A stretch of DNA of 5,929 nt from an uncultured Thiomonas sp. GTDB lineage: Bacteria; Pseudomonadota; Gammaproteobacteria; Burkholderiales; Burkholderiaceae_C. The stretch is from positions 1 through 5,929 of the forward strand of contig CALBRU010000046.1 in NCBI GenBank assembly GCA_937927695.1, written 5' to 3'. Of the stretch, positions 1-5,259 are shown in pieces; the stretch's first letter is position 1; every line of letters begins with the position of its first letter. The notes under the pieces are model-generated. The model was not told where the DNA came from. It ran no database searches and was given only the letters and a program-made list of their open reading frames with translations. Position numbers and translations under genes: made by a program.

Positions 1-45
1 CGGAATAAGCGGAGGGTCGGCGGCTGGCCATGAAGGGTCAGAAAA

Positions 46-54
46 TTATCCACA
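46..54 (+). promoter_or_regulatory. Perfect DnaA-box nonamer (TTATCCACA)
   Basis: The nonamer is TTATCCACA, an exact match to the consensus TTATNCACA. A second, imperfect copy follows 29 bp downstream in the same orientation. Read on the minus strand the site is TGTGGATAA, 15-23 bases upstream of a possible minus-strand ATG at 31, so it could be a DnaA-regulated promoter element for the gene to the left. No AT-rich unwinding region and no dnaA, dnaN or rpmH gene is visible, so an origin cannot be claimed. One exact nonamer also occurs by chance many times in a genome. Confidence 0.5.
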
Positions 55-74
55 GGGACGCCGCCGATGCCCAG

Positions 75-83
75 TTATCCCCA
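75..83 (+). promoter_or_regulatory. Near-match DnaA box (TTATCCCCA)
   Basis: TTATCCCCA differs from the DnaA-box consensus TTATNCACA at one position. It is in the same orientation as the perfect box and starts 29 bp after it, close to three helical turns. Its 3' part (TCCCCA) forms the left arm of a small hairpin at 78-94, so the resemblance could come from that palindrome rather than from DnaA binding. Confidence 0.3.
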
Positions 84-94
84 GCGGCTGGGGA
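78..94. repeat. Short perfect hairpin (7-bp stem, CGG loop)
   Basis: TCCCCAG at 78-84 pairs perfectly with CTGGGGA at 88-94 around a 3-base loop. It overlaps the weak DnaA box. The plus strand continues with AAA and not T, so it does not look like a plus-strand terminator; on the minus strand the following bases are TAACTGGG, also without a T-tract. Its role is unknown. Confidence 0.4.
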
Positions 95-151
95 AAATGT
101 CACACCGGATGGGCGGAAAGCCCTGATTTCATGCGGGTTGATCGGGCTGCC

Positions 152-217
152 CAAAAAAAAGGCAGGCCGTTGTGTCGGTCAGTCCTGCGCAGCGCGAGGT
201 TGCGCAGGACCGACTGA
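152..217 (-). terminator. Strong hairpin plus distal T-tract, possible terminator of the HbpS-like gene
   Basis: GTCCTGCGCA at 182-191 pairs perfectly with TGCGCAGGAC at 201-210 around a 9-base loop. The stem extends outward to 175-181/211-217 with one G-U wobble and one mismatch, giving about 17 bp. On the minus strand, about 90 bases past the stop of the HbpS-like gene, the hairpin is followed 15 bases later by T8 (159-152). That gap is longer than in a canonical intrinsic terminator, so this may instead be a transcript-stabilising hairpin. A second weak pairing flanks the homopolymer itself (CTGCC and GGCAG on either side of it), so the T-tract may sit in its own loop. Confidence 0.45.
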
Positions 218-235
218 GGATTGTAGGCAGGGGCG

Positions 236-263
236 CGAATAGGGAAAACCGAATAGGGAAAAC
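236..263. repeat. 14-bp tandem repeat, two exact copies
   Basis: CGAATAGGGAAAAC occurs at 236-249 and again, exactly and directly adjacent, at 250-263. A partial third copy (CAGGGAA) begins at 264. It lies between the stop codon of the HbpS-like gene (305) and the hairpin at 175-217, so it would be in that gene's 3' untranslated region. It looks like a simple slippage duplication; no coding or binding role is apparent. Confidence 0.8.
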
Positions 264-304
264 CAGGGAAGAGCAACGGGGAACGCGAGGGGACGCGCAG
301 GCCC

Positions 305-802
305 TTACTGCATTTCCAGATCGGGCAAGACCGCTTCGAGTCCGGCCTGGGCGCATTCCTCGTCAACTTTGCCATCCGGGGCGCCGCTCACGCCCACGGC
401 GCCGTACATCCGGCCCCCGGCTTCGATCGGCACGGAGCCCGCGGTGAAGGCCAGGCCGTCACCCAGCAGGGCCAGGGGCGAGGCGGCCTGCGGTCCCATG
501 GCGGTGCCTTTGATGCCGAACATGGCGGCGGTATAGGCCTTTTGCCGGCTGATGGCCAGCGAGACCGGCGGGGCCAGGGTGTCGCGCAGAGTGGTCTGCA
601 CGATGCCGTTGCGATCAACCACGGTCACGCTGACCTGCAAGCCTTTGGCGCGGCAGGTCTTGATGGCGCCCTGCGCGATGCGCTCGGCGGTCTCAAGGGT
701 GAGTCGGTGGACCGTGACGGTGAGCGGCTCGGCCGCGAAGGCGGGTGCGGACAGCAAGGCGCACAGACCGAGCGCCGCGGGCAAACGAAGGGAAGTTTTC
801 AT
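305..802 (-). CDS. Exported GlcG/HbpS-family (haem-binding-like) protein
   Basis: This encodes 165 aa. The start at 802 is chosen because AGGAG (812-808) lies 5 bases upstream of the ATG and because the product then opens with a clean Sec signal peptide: MKTS, a hydrophobic core around residues 8-20, and an A-F-A cleavage site near 23/24. The frame stays open upstream to 871, but that would bury the signal. The mature part (24-165) is one GlcG/HbpS domain (DUF336 type): VVDRNG at 61-66, the AISRQKAYTA segment at 84-93, GDGLAFTAGSVPIEAGG at 114-130, and the closing GAVGVSGAPDG (134-144) with DEECAQAGL (147-155). Members include the haem-binding HbpS of Streptomyces and GlcG of glycolate loci; many secreted proteobacterial members are annotated only as haem-binding. 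No glc genes are near, so the ligand is unknown. The stop of the upstream gene on the same strand is 98 bases away, so co-transcription is possible but not shown. Confidence 0.9.
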   Translation of the reverse strand: MKTSLRLPAALGLCALLSAPAFAAEPLTVTVHRLTLETAERIAQGAIKTCRAKGLQVSVTVVDRNGIVQTTLRDTLAPPVSLAISRQKAYTAAMFGIKGTAMGPQAASPLALLGDGLAFTAGSVPIEAGGRMYGAVGVSGAPDGKVDEECAQAGLEAVLPDLEMQ

Positions 803-807
803 ATTGT

Positions 808-812
808 CTCCT
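808..812 (-). promoter_or_regulatory. Ribosome binding site of the HbpS-like gene
   Basis: AGGAG on the minus strand, 5 bases before the ATG at 802-800. This is one of two strong Shine-Dalgarno sequences in the window (the other precedes yraN), and it fixes the start of the gene at 802 rather than at the upstream in-frame codon at 871. Confidence 0.75.
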
Positions 813-900
813 GCAGAATTTTTTTGGGGATGGGCAGGCAATGTGCATGACGCAGTATTCCACAGCAACAACCACTTTGCCTGCGGCCAGGAGGGCCGAT

Positions 901-1728
901 TCAGCGAGTCTGTTGCATGAGTTTGTCCAGCGTGGGCGCGATTGCCAGGGCGATGCGTTCCATGCCTTGGGCATCCGGGTGGAGCAGCACGGTTTGATGC
1001 GCTTCATGCCCTTCGAGATAGAGCGCGGGATCGGGCTGGCCTTGGGCGTCGAGCAGCACATGGCCGACATTCAGGAAGGTCACAAAGGGGCTGTGGGCGT
1101 AGGCCTGCGCCAGCGCGGCGTTGATCTTGAGGGTTTCGGCGCTGATCCAGGCCGAACGCTTGCTGGGCAGCACGCCGAGCAGCAGCACCGCGGTGTGCGG
1201 CAGCAACTGGTGCACCTTGTCCACCACCGCTTCGATGCCCGGCACGGTCAGGTGTGCGCCCCAGTGCGGCCGCCCCAGATTGTTGGCGCCGATCAGCAGA
1301 ATGCAGACCTTCGGAGACAGCCCCTGAACCTGCCCGTGATCGAGCCGCCACAACACGCTGGAGGTGGTGTCGCCGATGAAGCCGAGATTGAGCGGCTGGT
1401 AGCGTCCGTATTCGCGTTGCCAGATGGGCTGGTAGTCGGCCCAGGGTTGCGGGCCGCTGCGCTCCCAGTTCTGGGTGATGGAGTCGCCCAGCCAGACGAG
1501 CTCGGGCTGGCTGCGACGCACCTGTTGCAGTGACGCTTCAAAGCGCTTGCGCCACCAGGGCAGATCCATGCGGCCGATGGGCGTCGCGGCCAGATTGACT
1601 GCGGCTCGCGCCTGGTCGACTTTCAGCCACGGGCTGAACAAAAGCGTACCTGCCGCGGCCCTCAGCAGTAAACGACGCTGCATCGCAGGCGACGAGAAGG
1701 ACGGTTCGGGGTCGGGAAGTGGGGGCAT
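901..1728 (-). CDS. Exported SGNH/GDSL hydrolase, PAF-acetylhydrolase Ib-like
   Basis: This encodes 275 aa from the ATG at 1728. Alternatives are the ATG at 1683 (260 aa) and a TTG at 1803; none has a clear ribosome binding site. GC-rich third positions persist between 1728 and 1683 but fall off upstream, which favours 1728. The N-terminus has a Tat-like signal: QRRLLLRAAAG (residues 17-27, R18-R19), a hydrophobic run, and a likely A-R-A cleavage near 42. The SGNH fold follows. Block I is WLGDSIT (79-85, nucleophile S83). Block II is NLGFIGDTT (114-122), leading into SSVLWRL. Block III is IGANN (146-150). The block V His is in LLHPDAQG (248-255, H250). The LWRL segment and GxNN in place of GxND resemble the PAF-acetylhydrolase Ib catalytic-subunit family. 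The Asp usually three residues before the His is Val247. A periplasmic ester or acyl-sugar hydrolase is inferred; the substrate is unknown, and activity is uncertain without that Asp. Confidence 0.85.
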   Translation of the reverse strand: MPPLPDPEPSFSSPAMQRRLLLRAAAGTLLFSPWLKVDQARAAVNLAATPIGRMDLPWWRKRFEASLQQVRRSQPELVWLGDSITQNWERSGPQPWADYQPIWQREYGRYQPLNLGFIGDTTSSVLWRLDHGQVQGLSPKVCILLIGANNLGRPHWGAHLTVPGIEAVVDKVHQLLPHTAVLLLGVLPSKRSAWISAETLKINAALAQAYAHSPFVTFLNVGHVLLDAQGQPDPALYLEGHEAHQTVLLHPDAQGMERIALAIAPTLDKLMQQTR

Positions 1729-1795
1729 GGGAGAGGGTTCAGTAAGAGAAACAGCCGGAGAAACGCCGCGCTTACGGTGCTGACTTCGTGAAGCA

Positions 1796-1933
1796 GTGCG
1801 CAATTTTCAACAATTCTTGGCGCTGCGTGAGAGGCTACGGGCCGACAACGTGACGGATTTCACGGACAGGGCGACGCAACTTCTTGAGAATCCAGTCAAG
1901 CCAGAGCAGTCAGCGAATCTGGTGCAGGAATAA
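1796..1933 (+). CDS. Possible 45-aa small ORF or gene remnant, unrecognised
   Basis: A GTG at 1796 opens 45 codons closed by TAA at 1931-1933; the frame is open from 1784, after a TGA at 1781-1783. The predicted peptide starts with M-R-N-F-Q-Q-F-L-A-L and is charged and helical-looking, with ERLRADNVTDFTDRA in the middle and LVQE at the end. About two thirds of third positions are G or C, as expected for coding sequence here, and the AT-rich promoter-like stretch begins right after its stop. Against it: no good ribosome binding site, no ATG and no family I recognise. It could be a real small protein, the 3' scrap of a decayed gene, or chance. Confidence 0.2.
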   Translation: MRNFQQFLALRERLRADNVTDFTDRATQLLENPVKPEQSANLVQE

Positions 1934-1967
1934 TGCTTATCTTTCGTTGATTTCTTCAGTTTGTCTG

Positions 1968-2001
1968 GATTGTCAACAAGTTTGGTTCTTTGCTGACAAT
2001 C
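1968..2001. promoter_or_regulatory. Operator-like inverted repeat upstream of the diguanylate cyclase
   Basis: GATTGTCA at 1968-1975 and TGACAATC at 1994-2001 are perfect 8-bp inverted repeats separated by 18 bases. A further TTGTC lies at 1961-1965, ten bases before the TTGTC of the left arm. The arrangement, about 90-125 bases upstream of the start codon in an AT-rich stretch, suggests binding by a dimeric regulator, but no specific factor can be named. Confidence 0.35.
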
Positions 2002-2008
2002 ATCGTCC

Positions 2009-2026
2009 GATATTTTGGGATATTTT
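2009..2026. repeat. Direct repeat GATATTTT spaced one helical turn
   Basis: GATATTTT occurs at 2009-2016 and 2019-2026, so the copies are 10 bases apart. It sits just downstream of the inverted repeat and 66-83 bases before the diguanylate cyclase start. Either copy could serve as a -10-like element (GATATT), but no -35 hexamer sits at a proper distance. AT-rich repeats in helical phase could also mark a bend or a regulator site. Confidence 0.35.
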
Positions 2027-2091
2027 TCTCTTCATGAAATGTCGTTTTCTGCCCTGAAACTTTGACTCACTGACATTGCTGCAACGCCCTC

Positions 2092-4350
2092 ATGTGCTCC
2101 GCGTCCACCCGCTCCGTGATTCGCTGGCTGTTCTGGTCAGTGGGCCTCGTTGCGTGTTACGTCCTGGCGGCCTGGCTGGTGCTCGGGGTACGGTCGAGCG
2201 AGCTCATTCTGTGGCCTTCGGCGGCCGTGGCGGCCTTCGGCCTGATTGCGCGCGGGCCGTCGATGGTGCCGGCCATCGCGCTCGCGTCCTGGGTGAGCGA
2301 CTACATGTTGTTGGGCTGGGGACTGCAGGCCAGCGCCTTGATCGCGGCGGGCGACGTCCTCGGGCCGCTGCTCGGTCTGTGGTTACTGCGGCGACGTGTG
2401 CGCTGGCAGGGTTTCGAGACGACGGCCGACGGTCTCTGGTTCATCGGCGCCATGGGTGTGCTTGGCGCAGGGGTTTCGGCGGCCGTGGGGGCCGCTGCTG
2501 CGGCCACCTTCGGTTTTGGCCGGACGCCCGTTTCGCCTGATCTGGGCGTGCAATGGTGGGTGACCGATATGGCCAGCATCGTGGTGCTCACTCCCGCCGC
2601 CGAACTGCTACGCAGGGTGTCGCTGCAGACCTTGCGGGCGGCGTTCAACTCGGAAATGGTGTGGCTGCCGGCACTCGCGGTGATCGGCACCCTGCTGGTC
2701 TATCTCATGCCAGTTGGTCAGAGCGCGCTGCCCATCGGGCTGGCGAGCCTGGTCATGTTGCCGCTGCTGTGGTCGGCGATGCGTCTGCCGCTGGCGGTTT
2801 CCACCACCTTGAGCGCGGTCATCAGCCTGCTGATCGTGACGGCGACCGTACTGCAGCAAGGCCCCATGTACAGCATGCTGGGCAGCGACCGCTTCATGTC
2901 CATGCAGATCATTCTGTTGACTTTCGCCAGCGCCATGCTGCTCGCCGGATTGCTGGCCAACGAGCGCACCGTGGCACTCAAACAGGTGCGCGACATCAAC
3001 GCCACGCTGGAAAAAAAGGTCAACCGCCGCACCGCCGCGCTGCAGATCAGCCAGGCCACCACGCAGGCGCAGTTGCGGTTTCAGGAATCGCTGCTCAACG
3101 CGCTGCCCAACCCGGTGGCGTTCAGCGATCCGCAGGGGCGGTTCACCCGGGTGAACGTGGCCTTCAACCTGCTCGTCGGGCTCAGCGGCCCCGAAATTCA
3201 CGGCCGTACCGGAACGCAGATTCTCGGCACGACGCTGGGCCGCATTTGGGAAGACATGGACAGCGAGTTGCTTTCCGGCAGTCTGCAGGTCACGCGCGAG
3301 GCGCCTTATCTGCATCCCGATCATGAGCCCACGGTATGGATTTTGAACAAGGCGCTGGTGCGCGACGCGGTCAGCCGCCAGATCGTGGGCGTGGTCACCA
3401 GCATGCAGGACATCACCGCCATCAAGCAGTTGCAGCAGCAACTCAGCGAAGATGAGCAGCGCTTTCGCTTTCTCGCGGAAGAGTCGCCGGTGCCGCTGGT
3501 CATCACCCGCACCAGCGACGCGGCGCTGCTGTTTTCCAACAAGGCTGCAGACAGCCTGTTCCGCGGCTCGTATGCGGAGCACGCCGGGCAGTCGATGCGG
3601 CCTCTTTGGGGCGACTCGGTCGATCGCGATCAACTGCTGGCTCGGCTGCAGCGCGAAGGCGGCGTAGTGCGCGGCGTGGAGGCCAGGTTCCGCCGGTTCG
3701 ACGGCAGCGAGGTCTGGCTGCTGCTGTCGGTCACTCGGGGCCGTTACCGCGACGACGACGCCCTGATTTTCGCCTTCAAGGACATCAGCGAGGCCAAGGC
3801 GCGCGAAAACGAATTGCGCAATCTGGCTTACACCGACACGCTCACCGGCATTCCGAACCGCCGCTATTTTCTGGCCCGCGCCGCACTGGAACTGCGCCGC
3901 GCGCAGCGTGAGGGCAGCCCGTTCGTGGTGCTGGCGCTGGACATCGACCGCTTCAAGCAGATCAATGACCGCCTCGGCCATCAGGTGGGCGATGCCGTCA
4001 TTCGCTGTTTTGCGCAGACCTGCATGCAGCAGTTGCGCGGCCCCGATCTTTGTGGACGGCTGGGGGGCGATGAGTTCGCCATTCTGCTGCCGCAGACCAC
4101 GCGGCAGGTCGCGTTCGATGTGGCGCAGCGCCTGCGGCTGTCCATCCAGGAAGCCAGCTGCCTGCCCTCAAGCGCGCCTGGCGGCATGACGCTGACCACC
4201 AGCATCGGCATTGCCGAGTTCCTGCCGACTTCCACCCTGATGGATGCCGACGAATTGCTCGACCGCGCCGACCAGGCTCTCTACCGCGCCAAACAAGCCG
4301 GACGCAACCGGGTGGAAATCTGGACGGGTGAAGCCCCGGCGCCGGTGTAA
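2092..4350 (+). CDS. Membrane diguanylate cyclase, MASE1-PAS-PAS-GGDEF
   Basis: This 752-aa protein would make cyclic di-GMP from two GTP at the inner membrane. Residues about 10-290 are a hydrophobic multi-pass MASE1-type sensor with WPSAAVAAFG (41-50) and WWVTDMASIVVLTP (155-168). A helical linker (about 290-335) leads to two PAS domains (about 330-445 and 455-570), each ending in a PAC-like signature (QDITAIKQL, KDISEAKA). The GGDEF domain spans about 575-745. It opens with DTLTGIPNRR (582-591), followed by DIDRFKQIND (617-626), then D634. The active loop is GGDEF at 658-662. RGPD at 649-652 is a complete RxxD inhibitory site. The metal- and substrate-contact positions match PleD (D617, N625, D634, D660, E661), so the enzyme should be active and subject to product inhibition. 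There is no EAL domain. The ATG at 2092 just precedes the first membrane segment, but has no Shine-Dalgarno. The gene stands alone, facing rsmI convergently. The signal sensed is unknown. Confidence 0.93.
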   Translation: MCSASTRSVIRWLFWSVGLVACYVLAAWLVLGVRSSELILWPSAAVAAFGLIARGPSMVPAIALASWVSDYMLLGWGLQASALIAAGDVLGPLLGLWLLRRRVRWQGFETTADGLWFIGAMGVLGAGVSAAVGAAAAATFGFGRTPVSPDLGVQWWVTDMASIVVLTPAAELLRRVSLQTLRAAFNSEMVWLPALAVIGTLLVYLMPVGQSALPIGLASLVMLPLLWSAMRLPLAVSTTLSAVISLLIVTATVLQQGPMYSMLGSDRFMSMQIILLTFASAMLLAGLLANERTVALKQVRDINATLEKKVNRRTAALQISQATTQAQLRFQESLLNALPNPVAFSDPQGRFTRVNVAFNLLVGLSGPEIHGRTGTQILGTTLGRIWEDMDSELLSGSLQVTREAPYLHPDHEPTVWILNKALVRDAVSRQIVGVVTSMQDITAIKQLQQQLSEDEQRFRFLAEESPVPLVITRTSDAALLFSNKAADSLFRGSYAEHAGQSMRPLWGDSVDRDQLLARLQREGGVVRGVEARFRRFDGSEVWLLLSVTRGRYRDDDALIFAFKDISEAKARENELRNLAYTDTLTGIPNRRYFLARAALELRRAQREGSPFVVLALDIDRFKQINDRLGHQVGDAVIRCFAQTCMQQLRGPDLCGRLGGDEFAILLPQTTRQVAFDVAQRLRLSIQEASCLPSSAPGGMTLTTSIGIAEFLPTSTLMDADELLDRADQALYRAKQAGRNRVEIWTGEAPAPV

Positions 4351-4358
4351 ATCGGGGC
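4333..4358. terminator. Weak hairpin at the convergent gene ends
   Basis: GCCCCG at 4333-4338 pairs with CGGGGC at 4353-4358; the 14-base loop contains the palindrome GGCGCC. It straddles the stop codon of the diguanylate cyclase, where this gene and rsmI converge with only 27 bases between their stops. No strong T-tract follows on either strand, so intrinsic termination here would be inefficient. This is offered only as the best candidate in the gap. Confidence 0.25.
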
Positions 4359-4363
4359 GCTCG

Positions 4364-4389
4364 ATCAGTCCTGTTTATCAGCCCTGTTT
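4364..4389. repeat. 13-bp tandem repeat spanning the rsmI stop codon
   Basis: ATCAGTCCTGTTT (4364-4376) is followed directly by ATCAGCCCTGTTT (4377-4389); the copies differ at one base. The second copy contains the last codons and the stop of rsmI, so the first copy is a duplicated rsmI tail in the 27-base gap. The duplication leaves TGA followed at once by TAA in the rsmI frame. Confidence 0.75.
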
Positions 4390-5259
4390 TTGATCAAGCA
4401 ACCAGCGGTAGAGCGCATCGCGCTTCAGCCCGGTGAGGTCGGCCGCCACCGCAGCCGCGCGTGAGGCGGGCAACTCTTGCGCCAGGCGCTGCAACAGGGC
4501 GATGGCTCGGGTGTCGAGTTCCGCCACCGCCGCGCGCGGCTGCAGCAGCAGCACGAATTCGCCCTGCGCCCGCCGGGGATCGGCGTCAAGCCAGTCGAGC
4601 GCGGCTTGCGGCGTGCAGGGCAGCAGGGTCTCGAACTGTTTGCTCAACTCCTTGGCGAGGACGAGCTGCGCCTGCGCGTCCAGCTCCAGCAAGGTGAGCA
4701 GGCAGTCGCGCAGCCGGTGCGGGGCTTCGAAAAACACCGTCACCCGCGAAGCCTGCAGTGCGGTCTGCAGAAAGGCGCGCAGCGCCACGGCCTTTTCGGG
4801 CGCGAAGCCCGCGAAGCAATAACCCGAGTGCAGATCGAGGCCGCTGGCGCTGAGCGCCGTCGTCACCGCGCTGGCGCCCGGCAGGGGCATCACCCGCAGC
4901 CCGGCGGCATGAGCGGCCGCGGCGATGCGGCTGCCCGGATCGCTGATGCCCGGCGTGCCGGCGTCGCTGACAAAAGCCACGCGCTCGCCCGCGGCCACCG
5001 CGGCGACGATGTGCTGTGCGGCCTGCGCCTCGCGGTGCTGGTCGCAGCGCAGCGTGGGTTTGCGCAGCCCGTAGGCTTCGAGCAGACGCTGCGCCATCCG
5101 GGTGTCTTCGGCCGCGATGCGGTCGGCATGGTGCAGTACGGCCAGAGCGCGCAGGCTGATGTCGGCTAGGTTGCCGATGGGCGCGGCCACCATGTAGAGC
5201 GCGGGCGGAAAATCCTGCTGGGCGCAGAATTCCAGTGCGGTTTGGAGGGGAGTGGGCAT
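4378..5259 (-). CDS. rsmI: 16S rRNA (cytidine(1402)-2'-O)-methyltransferase RsmI
   Basis: RsmI uses S-adenosylmethionine to methylate the ribose 2'-OH of C1402 in the 16S rRNA decoding centre. The product is 293 aa, close to the 286 aa of E. coli RsmI (YraL). The tetrapyrrole-methylase fold is clear: VAAPIGNLADIS (24-35), AEDTR (50-54), the AdoMet-binding loop VSDAGTPGISDPG (97-109), LPGASAVTTALSASGL (126-141), FFEAPHRL (177-183), KELSKQFE (203-210) and GEFVLLL (233-239). A short C-terminal helical region (about 266-288, DLTGLKRDALYRWLL) matches the HTH-like tail of the family. The ATG at 5259 gives the usual short lead before the PIGNLADI motif; the frame extends upstream to 5373, but only across yraN sequence in another frame. 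No Shine-Dalgarno is visible. Its start codon overlaps that of divergent yraN, so its promoter must lie inside yraN. Stops TGA and TAA are in tandem. Confidence 0.95.
   Translation of the reverse strand: MPTPLQTALEFCAQQDFPPALYMVAAPIGNLADISLRALAVLHHADRIAAEDTRMAQRLLEAYGLRKPTLRCDQHREAQAAQHIVAAVAAGERVAFVSDAGTPGISDPGSRIAAAAHAAGLRVMPLPGASAVTTALSASGLDLHSGYCFAGFAPEKAVALRAFLQTALQASRVTVFFEAPHRLRDCLLTLLELDAQAQLVLAKELSKQFETLLPCTPQAALDWLDADPRRAQGEFVLLLQPRAAVAELDTRAIALLQRLAQELPASRAAAVAADLTGLKRDALYRWLLDQKQG
5244..5248 (+). promoter_or_regulatory. Ribosome binding site of yraN
   Basis: GGAGG lies 9 bases upstream of the ATG at 5258. It also lies 3 bases before an in-frame GTG at 5252, which is too close for efficient initiation, so the site selects 5258 as the start. 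The bases lie within the rsmI coding sequence on the opposite strand (rsmI codons 4-5). Confidence 0.65.

Larger units (their letters stand above)
1..304. other. Intergenic region with DnaA-box-like sites, hairpins and a tandem repeat
   Basis: No convincing coding sequence lies here; the short open frames have no ribosome binding site and no family resemblance. A neighbour may reach in at the left edge. On the minus strand an ATG at 31-29 opens a frame that runs off the window, starting M-A-S-R-R-P-S-A-Y-S, but no Shine-Dalgarno precedes it, so it is not called. On the plus strand, frames entering from the left close at 8 (TAA) or 33 (TGA). The recognisable content is two DnaA-box-like nonamers (46-54, 75-83), a short hairpin (78-94), an A8/T8 tract (152-159), a long hairpin (175-217) and a 14-bp tandem repeat (236-263). 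The right part is the 3' flank of the minus-strand HbpS-like gene. Confidence 0.6.
1729..2091. other. 363-base divergent intergenic region
   Basis: This separates the minus-strand SGNH hydrolase from the plus-strand diguanylate cyclase and should hold both promoters. The left part (about 1729-1930) has GC-rich character and includes a 45-codon open frame ending at 1933, listed separately. The right part (about 1930-2060) is clearly more AT-rich than the rest of the window and carries an 8-bp inverted repeat and a tandem GATATTTT repeat. I could not find a well-spaced sigma-70 -35/-10 pair or a sigma-54 GG-N10-GC element, and the start codons on both sides lack good Shine-Dalgarno sequences. 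Confidence 0.6.

Noticed and set aside
46..104. Replication origin (oriC)
   Set aside because: Only one perfect and one imperfect DnaA box are visible, with no AT-rich unwinding element and no dnaA, dnaN, rpmH, parA or mnmG neighbour in the window.
30..242. 70-codon plus-strand ORF at the left edge
   Set aside because: No ribosome binding site and no recognisable family; it runs through the DnaA-like boxes, the A8 tract and the strong hairpin, which suggests non-coding DNA.
877..897. Terminator after the SGNH gene
   Set aside because: CGGCC/GGCCG around CTCCT gives only a 5-bp stem and no T-tract follows on the minus strand.
745..1533. 262-codon plus-strand frame across the HbpS start and SGNH gene
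   Set aside because: It runs antisense across two real genes and their spacer, and the translation shows no protein family features.
1921..1936. Sigma-54 promoter upstream of the diguanylate cyclase
   Set aside because: GGTGCAGGAATAATGC looks suggestive, but GG and GC are separated by 12 bases instead of the required 10.
2076..2540. 154-codon plus-strand frame overlapping the start of the diguanylate cyclase
   Set aside because: It is the neighbouring frame of the MASE1 region with an Arg/Gly-rich shadow translation; the MASE1 frame has the membrane segments and motifs.
2608..3981. 457-codon open frame on the minus strand inside the diguanylate cyclase gene
   Set aside because: It is fully antisense to a gene with strong domain evidence. 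The translation is rich in Ala, Gln, His and Arg with no family resemblance, as expected for a shadow frame in GC-rich DNA.
4477..5169. 230-codon plus-strand frame inside rsmI
   Set aside because: Antisense to the conserved rsmI coding sequence, Gln/Arg/His-rich and without recognisable motifs.
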